A program made the translations under genes and the position numbers. Shown piece after piece: positions 54,837 through 62,896 of a stretch of 64,000 bases of DNA (position 1 is its first letter; each line of letters begins with the position of its first letter). The DNA comes from Gammaproteobacteria bacterium (lineage in GTDB: Bacteria; Pseudomonadota; Gammaproteobacteria; Pseudomonadales; JAUIET01), in contig JAUIET010000001.1 of the NCBI GenBank assembly GCA_030429735.1, positions 682,001-746,000 on the forward strand, in the 5' to 3' direction. A model generated the notes under the pieces. The model ran no database searches. It saw only the letters and a program-made list of their open reading frames with translations, and was not told the DNA's origin.

Positions 54837-55322
54837 ATGCGCACATCGGCCGTCACCCTGGTTTTATTCGTCAGTCTACTGACGGCGTGCAGCGGGCCAG
54901 GCACTGTGATCACGCAAGATGGTGAGATGAGCGCCAGCACCCGGGCGACGAAAACCGCCCTGCATGCCCAGCTCGCTGAGTGGCGTGGCACACCTTATCT
55001 TCTCGGCGGTAACACCAAACGAGGCATCGATTGCTCAAGCTTTGTTCAAAACACCTTTCGCCAGCGTTTTTCGACCGAGTTACCGCGAACAACCGAGCTG
55101 CAGGTACGAGCAGGCAGGAAGATTTCGAAAAATCAGCTAAGAACCGGTGACCTGGTGTTTTTCCGCATAGGCCGCGGGGTTCGTCATGTTGGTATTTATC
55201 TGAACGACGGCCAGTTTATTCACGCTTCCAAGAGTGCCGGCGTGACAGAGTCTGATATCAATAGCAGCTACTGGGCGCCAAGGTTCTGGCAGGCTCGGCG
55301 CCTATCGACCGTACCCCGCTAG
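54837..55322 (+). CDS. NlpC/P60 lipoprotein peptidase
   Basis: A 161-residue lipoprotein (lipobox LTAC) with an NlpC/P60 domain. The catalytic Cys is in GIDCSSFVQ, the His in VRHVGIYL and the third polar residue in FIHASKS. Such enzymes cut peptidoglycan stem peptides in the periplasm; E. coli MepS/Spr is the closest known type. It follows rep by four bases. Its stop is six bases from the convergent cytochrome gene. Confidence 0.9.
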   Translation: MRTSAVTLVLFVSLLTACSGPGTVITQDGEMSASTRATKTALHAQLAEWRGTPYLLGGNTKRGIDCSSFVQNTFRQRFSTELPRTTELQVRAGRKISKNQLRTGDLVFFRIGRGVRHVGIYLNDGQFIHASKSAGVTESDINSSYWAPRFWQARRLSTVPR

Positions 55323-55328
55323 CTGCCG

Positions 55329-55823
55329 CTATCTGGCAGCATCCAACATGTAGTCAACGGTGGCCTGAATTTCTTCATCTGAGCAGTCCATGCACAAACC
55401 TTTTGGCGGCATGGCATTGATGCCGTTGATTGAATTGGCGTACAGGGTCTCAACGCCCTTGGCAATTCTTGGTGCCCACTGAGCCACATCACCAAATATC
55501 GGCGCACCGGCCACCCCAGCCGCGTGGCAACTGGTACAAGACGCTGAGTAGATGGCTTCACCACTTCGTGGGCCACTGGGTTTTGCAGCACTGGCGGCTT
55601 GAGCGGCACACGGCTCGCCCTCAATACACACCGCACCCACCGGCTTGGTTCGTTCTGCAATTTCCTGGGCCATTTTCTCAGAGGCCTGTAAATTCAGCGA
55701 TAACAGCATACCCACTGCGAGAGCCAGGCAGGAAAGTGACGAGGTTAGAGATGTGCGAATATTCAAAATAGCGGTCTCACAAAGCAACAAAAGTAGAAGA
55801 AGCCAGTTACAAGCGGCGCGCAT
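55329..55823 (-). CDS. Cytochrome c5-like monohaem protein
   Basis: A 164-residue exported cytochrome. The haem site is SCTSCH, Met of GINAMPPKG is the likely second ligand, and CMDCSDEEIQATVDYML is the family's C-terminal block with an extra Cys pair. Start is uncertain: ATG 55823 precedes two hydrophobic stretches. An alternative TTG at 55766 leaves one normal signal peptide (SLSCLALAVGMLLSLNLQA). Pseudomonas also has a cytochrome c5 gene near rep. Confidence 0.87.
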   Translation of the reverse strand: MRAACNWLLLLLLLCETAILNIRTSLTSSLSCLALAVGMLLSLNLQASEKMAQEIAERTKPVGAVCIEGEPCAAQAASAAKPSGPRSGEAIYSASCTSCHAAGVAGAPIFGDVAQWAPRIAKGVETLYANSINGINAMPPKGLCMDCSDEEIQATVDYMLDAAR

Positions 55824-55861
55824 TATAGCCTTTGCAGGCGCCCAGCCCAATACGCATGTGC

Positions 55862-55891
55862 ATAGTTGGTGCGATAGTTGGTGCGATAGTT
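55862..55891. repeat. 12-base tandem repeat
   Basis: ATAGTTGGTGCG occurs twice in tandem (55862-55873, 55874-55885) and begins a third time. It lies in the intergenic DNA upstream of the cytochrome c5 gene. Confidence 0.8.
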
Positions 55892-56201
55892 AAGGCACAC
55901 GGGTTGCTGAGGTTACTACGTGGTGGTCATACACACCAGATCATACCTTACCCACTCAGTCACGATTTTTGGCGCAAATCGCAATAATAATGCTTATTTC
56001 GCCAAATTGGCCAGATCCAACCGCTTGATTTTCATGCCACCCGGCTAAGGCTACCGTTCATCGCCGCCGCAGATCGCTAACTGGTTGTTTTTTAACATAT
56101 AAACTATTGTTTACTGAGGCTTGTCGATTTCTCGGGCTGGGTGCTGGTGCGCGCAGACAAGCCGCTCAACGCTGCTGTTTGGGCGTACTCAACAACAATG
56201 A
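55892..56201. other. Gene-free stretch between cytochrome c5 and the cyclase
   Basis: No coding frame, RNA gene or clear terminator is visible. The middle (about 56085-56115) is AT-rich and may hold the promoter of the cyclase gene. Confidence 0.5.
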
Positions 56202-57656
56202 TTGATTAGCGGGACAAAACCCCTGGTGCCAAGAATACCTATCGCTCTAAAGCTGGCCCTGAGTATCAGCGCACTGGTAATGTTAGGTATAGCATTACTA
56301 ACGGCTGTATTGCTGAACAACCAATCTCGCCTGGTCAGTGCCCACAGCTACGATTACAGCACACTCATCACTGAGCAGTTGGCTAACAATGCCGTGGAGC
56401 CGCTGTTTACCGACGAAACGTATCAATTGCAGACGCTGACCAAGAAAATTGCGGCCAATGAGCGCATTCTTGGCGCCGGCATTTTTGATCTGGACGGGCT
56501 ACTGGTCGCCAATGACGGGATTCTTCCCGACAAAGACGAGCTTCTGTTCGACAAGCCATACCAGGAATTGCAGATGTCGCTGCCCGATGAGCTGCAACGT
56601 CCTCGTCTGGAAACGCTGTCGATTCACATTGAACCAATCCGTTTTAAAGGGGTTACCGCCGGTTATGCGGTGGCCAGCTATTCACAGGCCGCTCTGCTGC
56701 GGTCCAGCCAGAAATCACTGGTGTGGGTGATCGGTATCAGTGGCAGCCTGCTGTTGGCCATATGCGCATTGATTTACTTGCTCAGCCGCCGCCTGACCGG
56801 GCCTTTGCATGAGTTAGTAATTGCCAGCGATAACATTCGAAAGGGCAAGTTCTCACCCATAACCACCCAGCGACAAGATGAGTTCGGCCAATTGATCAAT
56901 GCGATCAATGACATGGGCTTTGGCCTGAACAAGAAAACCCAGCTTGAAGACCTGATGGAACAAATGCTGACGAAAGGGGTGGCCACGGAGGTCATTGATC
57001 AGCTGGACACCATCCGTGACGGTGGCCAGCAGGTAAACGCCACCGTGCTGTTTGCTGATATCGTAGGCTTCACCCATATTAGCGAGCAGCTCTCTCCGCG
57101 CGAAGTCAGTGAACTGCTCAACGAGTACTTCAATCATCTGGAGGCCTGCGCCAAAGCGTATTTTGGCACGATTGATAAGTTCATTGGTGATTGTGCGATG
57201 GTGGTGTTTGGCGCGCCCAAGGAAGACCCACAACACGAATTTCATGCAGTCGCGTGCGCAGTATTGATGCAAAAACTGATCACCCGCCTGAACGAAAAGC
57301 GGCTTGCACAAGGCGAATTTGCTGTTGAGCTGCGAATAGGGGTGAACAGTGGGCAGATGTTGGCCGGGTTATTGGGCTCCAACAACCGACTTGAATATAC
57401 AGTGGTCGGTGATTCAGTTAATCTGGCGTCGCGCCTGTCCAACGAAGCACGCAGCGGCCAGATCATCATTGAAGAGGGTTTGTATGAACGCGTATCCGAG
57501 CACAAAACCTTGCAAGTGGAAGCGCAGCGCCAAATACGGGTGCGTGGCAAGTCGGAGCCCGTCACTATTTACAATGTACTCGATCTCGACCAGATCAACC
57601 CTTTCGTGATGGAAAATCTGATTCAGGACGTGCTTAGTACGCAGCGGGCTGCTTAA
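56202..57656 (+). CDS. Membrane class III nucleotidyl cyclase, predicted adenylate cyclase
   Basis: A 484-residue protein: membrane segment, periplasmic sensor of about 130 residues, second membrane segment (VWVIGISGSLLLAICALIYLL), HAMP linker, cyclase domain. In the catalytic part the two metal Asp are in LFADIVGFTHIS and FIGDCAMVVFG, and the transition-state Asn and Arg are in VNLASRLS. The purine-specifying Lys of TIDKFIGD and Asp of YTVVGDSVN predict ATP as substrate, hence cAMP. Start is a TTG at 56202; a GTG at 56226 is an alternative. A TPR lipoprotein follows after six bases. Confidence 0.88.
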   Translation: MISGTKPLVPRIPIALKLALSISALVMLGIALLTAVLLNNQSRLVSAHSYDYSTLITEQLANNAVEPLFTDETYQLQTLTKKIAANERILGAGIFDLDGLLVANDGILPDKDELLFDKPYQELQMSLPDELQRPRLETLSIHIEPIRFKGVTAGYAVASYSQAALLRSSQKSLVWVIGISGSLLLAICALIYLLSRRLTGPLHELVIASDNIRKGKFSPITTQRQDEFGQLINAINDMGFGLNKKTQLEDLMEQMLTKGVATEVIDQLDTIRDGGQQVNATVLFADIVGFTHISEQLSPREVSELLNEYFNHLEACAKAYFGTIDKFIGDCAMVVFGAPKEDPQHEFHAVACAVLMQKLITRLNEKRLAQGEFAVELRIGVNSGQMLAGLLGSNNRLEYTVVGDSVNLASRLSNEARSGQIIIEEGLYERVSEHKTLQVEAQRQIRVRGKSEPVTIYNVLDLDQINPFVMENLIQDVLSTQRAA

Positions 57657-57662
57657 TTGCAC

Positions 57663-58742
57663 ATGAGCTCACTGGCCCAACATTCCAGACTTGTATTGAT
57701 GGCGATGCTGTTTGCACTGCTGAGTGCCTGCGCAAGTCAGCCGGTAGAAGACACTCCGCTTGATCAGAAAGTGGCGCAACTGCAGAAGGAGTTTAAATTT
57801 GGCGCGGCCCAGCGTGCCATTGAAAACGCAGCGGGCGATGAGCAGTGGACAGAACAAGCGCGCCAAAGCCTGCTGGCCGGTAACCGCAAGGCGTCGGCTG
57901 CTTATGAGCAAGCGGTTATATCCGAAGCCAGTAACCTGCAAGAAGAACAGTCGTGGGCGGCCGCCAATGAATTGTATCAGGGCGCACTGAGAGCTTATCC
58001 CGAAAGCCAGGCTTTGCGCGATGCGCTCAACGCCTTTTATATCTCCCGGGATGATTTTCACCGCAAGCAATTGCTGTCTTATAGAGTACTTCGCGCAAAG
58101 CGCTTGCCGGAAGAACTGAAACGATTGAAGCTGCTCAGCGAGTCGGGCGACCCCGACAAATACCAGCAAGGCTTAGATGAAGCATCGGCTATTGCGGAAG
58201 CGCTGCTGGCCGAGGGTCAGCGTTTAATGGCACGGCAAAAGTGGCGCAGCGCTAAAAATATGTTGCAGCTGTCAAAAGCCCTGCGTGAGGATGAGCGCAC
58301 AGATACCGCCTTACGTGTGGCCAACACGCGTGTGAAACCCGCGCGAGCCGCGAAAAAGCTCAAGCCTGAATTAAAAGAGGTTGTTCCAGAGGCACAGCGT
58401 CGCGTTGACGAAGCGGCAATTGCCGCCTCTCTGGACCGCTATCGATACTCTGTAGCGCAGAAAAATCTGGTGGATGCCCAACAGCATCTAAATACTGCCC
58501 TGGCACTCAATCCAGACGATAGCTCACTGAAAAGAGAGCAAGCTAGACTGGAGGCTCTTATTACAAGCGACGTTAACCAGCGTATCGAGCAGGGTAAATA
58601 TCAATACAGCCTGGGTGATATTGACAAAGCTATTGATCATTGGGAGTACGCGTATGCCTTGTCGCCAGATGACGAGGCTTTGCGCGAGCGCCTGGAAAAA
58701 GCGCATCGCTTTAGAAGTCGTTACGAACAGCTGAAACGCTGA
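57663..58742 (+). CDS. TPR-like lipoprotein
   Basis: A 359-residue lipoprotein (LLSAC lipobox near residue 23). The rest is alpha-helical with TPR-like units: ANELYQGALRAYPESQALRDALNAFY, AQQHLNTALALNPDDSSLKREQARLE and GDIDKAIDHWEYAYALSPDDEALRERLEKA. It begins six bases after the cyclase gene, so it is probably co-expressed and could contact the cyclase's periplasmic sensor. No enzymatic motif is visible. Confidence 0.8.
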   Translation: MSSLAQHSRLVLMAMLFALLSACASQPVEDTPLDQKVAQLQKEFKFGAAQRAIENAAGDEQWTEQARQSLLAGNRKASAAYEQAVISEASNLQEEQSWAAANELYQGALRAYPESQALRDALNAFYISRDDFHRKQLLSYRVLRAKRLPEELKRLKLLSESGDPDKYQQGLDEASAIAEALLAEGQRLMARQKWRSAKNMLQLSKALREDERTDTALRVANTRVKPARAAKKLKPELKEVVPEAQRRVDEAAIAASLDRYRYSVAQKNLVDAQQHLNTALALNPDDSSLKREQARLEALITSDVNQRIEQGKYQYSLGDIDKAIDHWEYAYALSPDDEALRERLEKAHRFRSRYEQLKR

Positions 58743-58759
58743 GGTCAAAAAAAGTTGGC

Positions 58760-58921
58760 TTAATCCTGGGCTTCTTCGCGTCGATCACCGCGGTGTTCTC
58801 TGCGATCAAAATCAGTCGGGAAGTTTTCGCTGCTTTTTCGACGTTCGCGATTCTGCTTGCGTTCTTCCAGCGCATCTTCAATTTTTCGTACTTGCTCTGG
58901 GGTAATCTGGTGTTTGCTCAT
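58760..58921 (-). CDS. Small highly charged protein
   Basis: A 53-residue protein. MSKHQITPEQVRKIEDALEE leads into a run of Arg, Lys and Glu (KQNRERRKSSENFPTDFDRR) and ends EEAQD. GGAG lies eight bases before the ATG, and the frame is closed cleanly on both sides, so it is likely real. No family recognised. It is convergent with the TPR gene and downstream of the GGEEF gene on the same strand. Confidence 0.6.
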   Translation of the reverse strand: MSKHQITPEQVRKIEDALEERKQNRERRKSSENFPTDFDRREHRGDRREEAQD

Positions 58922-59077
58922 GGCGTGCTCCGCAGTAAGCAGTTGGCAGCGGCAATGCTGATCAACTGAGCATTTTTTGTCCTTTTAAAAACTATAGTTC
59001 AGCCTAGCCCAGTTTCAACTGGCATTATTTCATAGTGAGGCGTGTTGACTGCAATGCCCGTGCATTGGTAGGCATGC

Positions 59078-60556
59078 TTACTGGTTGGCAATAACGCAGC
59101 GATTCCTGCCTTGTTGTTTCGCGGCATACAATGCCTGATCGGCACGTGCAAACACCATATTGATATTGTCGTCTTCGCGGTAGGCCGACAATCCAAATGA
59201 CATGGTCACCTCTATTTCCTGCTCTTCGTACTTAAGTGTGTGCTGCTCTATCGACACCCGCAGTTTTTCCAGCGCAATCATTGCCTGTTGTTCGTTCGTT
59301 TCTGGCAGCAGCAGCACAAATTCCTCACCGCCATAACGCGCTGCGAAATCCGTTTTGCGAAGTGATTCTTTGATATGCGCCGCAACCTCAACCAGCACGG
59401 CATCACCGGCCAGATGCCCAAAACCGTCATTGATTTTCTTAAAGAAGTCGATGTCGGCAACCACAAGCGTCAGAGGTCGTTGATAGCGAATCCAGCGCTG
59501 ATATTCCAGCTTCAAACGGTTGTCATACGCGGTGCGGTTCGGCAATTTGGTCAGCGGGTCGGTCGTTGCCTGGCGTTTGTGCTGATCAATTTGCTTTTGT
59601 GCCTGTGCTACCTCTTGCTGCAACTGCAACACCTGCGTGGTGAGTGCATGAACATTTTCTTGCAGCTCCAGGGCGCTGCGCTCCTGAGCGCTGTTAAATT
59701 CCTGCATATTGTCAGCGATCTCATTAAGACCTTGTTGCACGGCGGATTTCATTTGTTCAATATCAGTTTCCTGCAACGACTCACCAAGGCCTTTCAGCAC
59801 ACCGGTAATACTCTTTTCCAGCGCTTTGCCTTGCAAGCTTTGACTGTATTCGCTCTGCTGACAGGCGATGACCAGTTCCTGCAAGGCCGCCAATTCGCCT
59901 ATGGTTTGCTGAAGAAAGCCCGCGTAGTCTTTTTCACCTTCGTACAGAGTACCGGCAATGATCAGGCTGAGCTCTTCCAGAGTCGCGATCAACTCATACC
60001 AATTCAGGCCGTGCTGCAGCGTTTTCTCTATGCGCTGTTTGCTCTCGGCAACCGACTCGGGCACGTTCAGACCAGAGACCATGTCAATTAAAACGCTTTC
60101 TACACGCTCACTTATGGAGGTAAATGCCGGTTCTGCTGCTTTCGGTCGTTCTTCGACTTTCTGCGCGGCCAATTCTCTTGCTAACTCATTGTCCTCATCG
60201 CTTGGCCCGTTGAGTGATACTGGAGGGGCTGTCGTTGGTGCGGCTTGCTCGGCCACAGCGACCGGTTGAACGTCGTCATTAGCGCTTACCAAGGGGCTAT
60301 CAGGCAGCTGAGCACAGACACTGTCTATTTGTGCTATCAAGGCCTGCAATTCTTCAGTAGAACCGCCAAATCGTACTTTGTGGCGCAACTCGTGCAGCAG
60401 ATCGTCCAGCTCTTCGCTGGCACCATCTACAATATGGCTCAGCCGTATTACGGCCTGGCGTAACTGGTCGGCATGCTCGTCATTAGCGGCTTGTTCATCC
60501 AGCAGGGTGCGGTATTTTGCTTTCCAGCGCTGGTCGTCTGCGTGTTCGGTAGCCAT
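59078..60556 (-). CDS. Diguanylate cyclase (GGEEF)
   Basis: A 492-residue cytoplasmic protein. The first ~320 residues are helical with long Gln/Glu-rich coiled coils and a variable acidic linker; no known sensor domain is evident. The GGDEF domain starts DPLTKLPNRTAYDNRLKLEY and has AARYGGEEFVLLLPET, with an RKTD product-inhibition site five residues earlier. All features for c-di-GMP synthesis are present. ATG 60556 is preferred to a GTG one codon earlier. Confidence 0.92.
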   Translation of the reverse strand: MATEHADDQRWKAKYRTLLDEQAANDEHADQLRQAVIRLSHIVDGASEELDDLLHELRHKVRFGGSTEELQALIAQIDSVCAQLPDSPLVSANDDVQPVAVAEQAAPTTAPPVSLNGPSDEDNELARELAAQKVEERPKAAEPAFTSISERVESVLIDMVSGLNVPESVAESKQRIEKTLQHGLNWYELIATLEELSLIIAGTLYEGEKDYAGFLQQTIGELAALQELVIACQQSEYSQSLQGKALEKSITGVLKGLGESLQETDIEQMKSAVQQGLNEIADNMQEFNSAQERSALELQENVHALTTQVLQLQQEVAQAQKQIDQHKRQATTDPLTKLPNRTAYDNRLKLEYQRWIRYQRPLTLVVADIDFFKKINDGFGHLAGDAVLVEVAAHIKESLRKTDFAARYGGEEFVLLLPETNEQQAMIALEKLRVSIEQHTLKYEEQEIEVTMSFGLSAYREDDNINMVFARADQALYAAKQQGRNRCVIANQ

Positions 60557-60640
60557 CACAATCCATGTTTGGCAAAGGGAACTTTAAGTATAGATGGAAT
60601 GACGGCGCTTGCCGCGCCGCCAGGCTATGCGATAAGCAAG

Positions 60641-61297
60641 CTAGTTTGCCAGCGCGGCGCGCTCTTTATTGACCAGAAAATCAACAACATCCAGCATGCC
60701 TTGTTGGCTGCCAGCCATGCGTGCCGACACGCGATATTTGCCGTTAACAATCAGCTCCGGCGTGCCGCTTACCTTATAGTTTCGGGTTCTGGCATCGGCC
60801 AGACGCACGCCACTGGTTGCAGCAAATGAGTTATAGGCTTTGCCGAACTCTTCGGCGTCCACACCGTGCTTCGCAAACAGTTCGGCAACGGCCGCTTCGT
60901 CTATCAACGGATTCCGGTCAACGTTCATGGCGTCAAAAATCGCCTGATGCAGGCCAGGATGCTTCTTTTTCAGCTGTTGGGCTGCGTAAAAGGCCCGAGC
61001 GTGAACCACCATGTGGTCGCGCCAAATGGCCGGTGATTGCCAAAAATCCACATCATCCGCCTGTTGCTCGTGCCAGCGTTGCAGCACCGGTTCAAAACTG
61101 TAGCAATGCGAGCAGCCATACCAGAACACTTCAACCACTTCGACTTTTTTGGAGTTGCGGGTTTTTACCGGCGTGGCCAACACACTGTAGTGCTGACCTT
61201 GCTTATACTTGTCTTCCGTGACTGCCTCGGCGCAGGCTAGCAGTGGAAAAAACAGCAGTGCTACCGCAGCCAGCCGTGGAATGATTTGTAAACTCAT
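60641..61297 (-). CDS. dsbA: Thiol:disulfide interchange protein DsbA
   Basis: A 218-residue periplasmic oxidase with a signal peptide (to about residue 23). The active site is Cys62-Ser-His-Cys65 in WYGCSHCYSFEP, where E. coli has CPHC; a Pro-to-Ser change should alter redox potential. The cis-Pro loop is SGTPELIVNG. It starts 12 bases after cytochrome c4, an arrangement also seen in Pseudomonas. Confidence 0.95.
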   Translation of the reverse strand: MSLQIIPRLAAVALLFFPLLACAEAVTEDKYKQGQHYSVLATPVKTRNSKKVEVVEVFWYGCSHCYSFEPVLQRWHEQQADDVDFWQSPAIWRDHMVVHARAFYAAQQLKKKHPGLHQAIFDAMNVDRNPLIDEAAVAELFAKHGVDAEEFGKAYNSFAATSGVRLADARTRNYKVSGTPELIVNGKYRVSARMAGSQQGMLDVVDFLVNKERAALAN

Positions 61298-61309
61298 GAA
61301 AATACCCCG

Positions 61310-61951
61310 TTATCGCAGGCCAGACGCATAGCTGGATACTGCTTTAATTTCGGCAGCGGTCATCCGCTTGGCGATTTCGCGCATCACACCTTCAGCATCA
61401 TTGTTGCGTTCGGTTGATTGAAACTTCAGGAGTTGCGCCTCGATATACGTCGCATGCTGCCCGCTCAGTCGTGGAAAGCCCGCCAGAACATTGCCTTTAC
61501 CTGTCGGTGAATGGCACGCTGTGCAGGCGCTAATGCCTGACTCTTTGACACCACCTCGGTAAATTGTTTCCCCTTCGGCGACCAATTCCGCTTTCGCCAC
61601 ACCACCACTCATGGTCTGCGCTGCATAAAAGGCCGCCAGGTTTTCCAGATCGCTGTCGCTCATCGCATCAAGCTGGCCGGTCATTTCAGGAATGCTTCGC
61701 GCACCACTTTTGATGTCTTTCAGTTGTTTGAGCAGATAACGCTCGCCCATACCAGCCAGTTTTGGCCAGTTCGGCGCAACGCTGTTGCCATCCGGGCCGT
61801 GACATGCGGCGCAGGGTACTGCCAGATCTTTGCCTGCGTCGGCGTCCCCGGCCAAAGCGGGCAGGCTTGCAGCGGATAACAGCGCCGCCAGTGCGGCCGA
61901 AGCAATTCGGTTGCGCTTAACTGTTGAGGAGAGTACTTGTACAATGTTCAT
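61310..61951 (-). CDS. Di-haem cytochrome c4
   Basis: A 213-residue periplasmic electron carrier. After a signal peptide (ALAALLSAASLPALA) come two similar halves with CAACHGPDGNS and CTACHSPTGKG haem sites; the Met ligands are in ARSIPEMTGQL and REIAKRMTAAEI. Cytochrome c4 donates electrons to terminal oxidases. ATG 61951 is used, since residues before it would spoil the signal peptide. It probably forms an operon with dsbA. Confidence 0.94.
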   Translation of the reverse strand: MNIVQVLSSTVKRNRIASAALAALLSAASLPALAGDADAGKDLAVPCAACHGPDGNSVAPNWPKLAGMGERYLLKQLKDIKSGARSIPEMTGQLDAMSDSDLENLAAFYAAQTMSGGVAKAELVAEGETIYRGGVKESGISACTACHSPTGKGNVLAGFPRLSGQHATYIEAQLLKFQSTERNNDAEGVMREIAKRMTAAEIKAVSSYASGLR

Positions 61952-62135
61952 TCGATAATATGTCCGTAGATCACGTCTGCAGGTCCCGCCAACGATTGGA
62001 ACCACCCTAAAAAAGCCGCGGAATTATAGCGGAACAGGGTGCCTGTGGCCATCCGCTGGCAAAGTCGCTGTAATGTCCGCAATAAAGCGTGTGGTGTATA
62101 ACTGCTAAATAGTAGCAGCAAAGCGAGGAAGACCA

Positions 62136-62744
62136 TTGTCCAATATTGCCTTTCAGCAGGCTCAATTTTTACTGAGTGCGCAAACGTTTGCCCAGTGTCC
62201 ACCGGACGTTGGCTCAGAAGTAGCCTTTGCCGGGCGATCCAACGCGGGCAAATCCAGCGCGCTGAATACCATCACGGCGCAGAAAAAACTGGCGCGCACC
62301 AGTAAAACACCCGGGCGCACCCAGCTGCTCAACTTTTTCTCGGTGAGCGACACACAACGTCTGGTGGACCTGCCCGGCTATGGCTATGCCAAAGTATCCA
62401 AAGCCAGGCGCGATGAGTGGCAACGACATCTTGATCGCTATTTACGTGAGCGACAATCCTTGTGCGGCGTAGTGTTGCTGTCTGATATTCGCCACCCACT
62501 GCAGGAATTCGACCGCGCATTGCTTAACTGGTGCAGCCAAAGTGAACTCGCTATCCACGTGCTGCTCACCAAAGCTGATAAATTAAAAAAAGGACCTGCC
62601 AACAACACGTTGTTGAAAGTTCGCAATGAGCTAAAAAGTCACCCCTGCGCCACAGTGCAGTTGTTCTCATCGCTAAAGAAGAGCGGCCTGGAAGAGGCCA
62701 AACAAGTCATCTCTGACTGGTTAAACAATACTACTGCGGCATAA
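62136..62744 (+). CDS. engB: Ribosome biogenesis GTPase EngB (YihA/YsxC)
   Basis: A 202-residue GTPase for 50S subunit assembly. G1 is [13 protein letters not shown]3 is [11 protein letters not shown], and G4 is LTKADKL. The start is a TTG at 62136 with a strong GAGGAAG ribosome site; no in-frame ATG gives the conserved N-terminus. It is convergent with polA across a 152-base gap that holds a candidate sRNA. Confidence 0.94.
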   Translation: MSNIAFQQAQFLLSAQTFAQCPPDVGSEVAFAGRSNAGKSSALNTITAQKKLARTSKTPGRTQLLNFFSVSDTQRLVDLPGYGYAKVSKARRDEWQRHLDRYLRERQSLCGVVLLSDIRHPLQEFDRALLNWCSQSELAIHVLLTKADKLKKGPANNTLLKVRNELKSHPCATVQLFSSLKKSGLEEAKQVISDWLNNTTAA

Positions 62745-62830
62745 ACAAGCCCCGACCCGGTGGGGGAACCGGGGCCGGGGAAAAGTAGTGCTTATGGGGC
62801 TAGCACTAAGTTGGCGCAAATCGCGCCAAC
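62742..62830 (-). ncRNA. Candidate ErsA/Spot 42-position small RNA
   Basis: On the minus strand, in the polA-engB gap, the sequence folds into three successive hairpins. One is a perfect nine-pair stem (62809-62817 with 62823-62831). One is TAGTGCT/AGCACTA (about 62785-62808). The last is a long GC-rich stem (62750-62780), followed by CTTGTTTATG as terminator. Spot 42 in enterobacteria and ErsA in Pseudomonas sit at this locus in the same orientation. A promoter-like pair lies upstream. Sequence similarity to either RNA was not tested. Confidence 0.5.
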
Positions 62831-62835
62831 TCCCA

Positions 62836-62863
62836 TTATGACCCCTTGGCGCTGGAGGAGTTC
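62836..62863 (-). promoter_or_regulatory. AlgU/RpoE-like promoter for the candidate sRNA
   Basis: On the minus strand GAACTC (62858-62863) and TCATAA (62836-62841) are separated by 16 bases. The envelope-stress sigma factor consensus in Pseudomonas is close to GAACTT-N16/17-TCTGA, and ErsA is transcribed from such a promoter. Confidence 0.45.
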
Positions 62864-62896
62864 CATTTAATCCCGCACTGGCCGGATGATTCGTTA

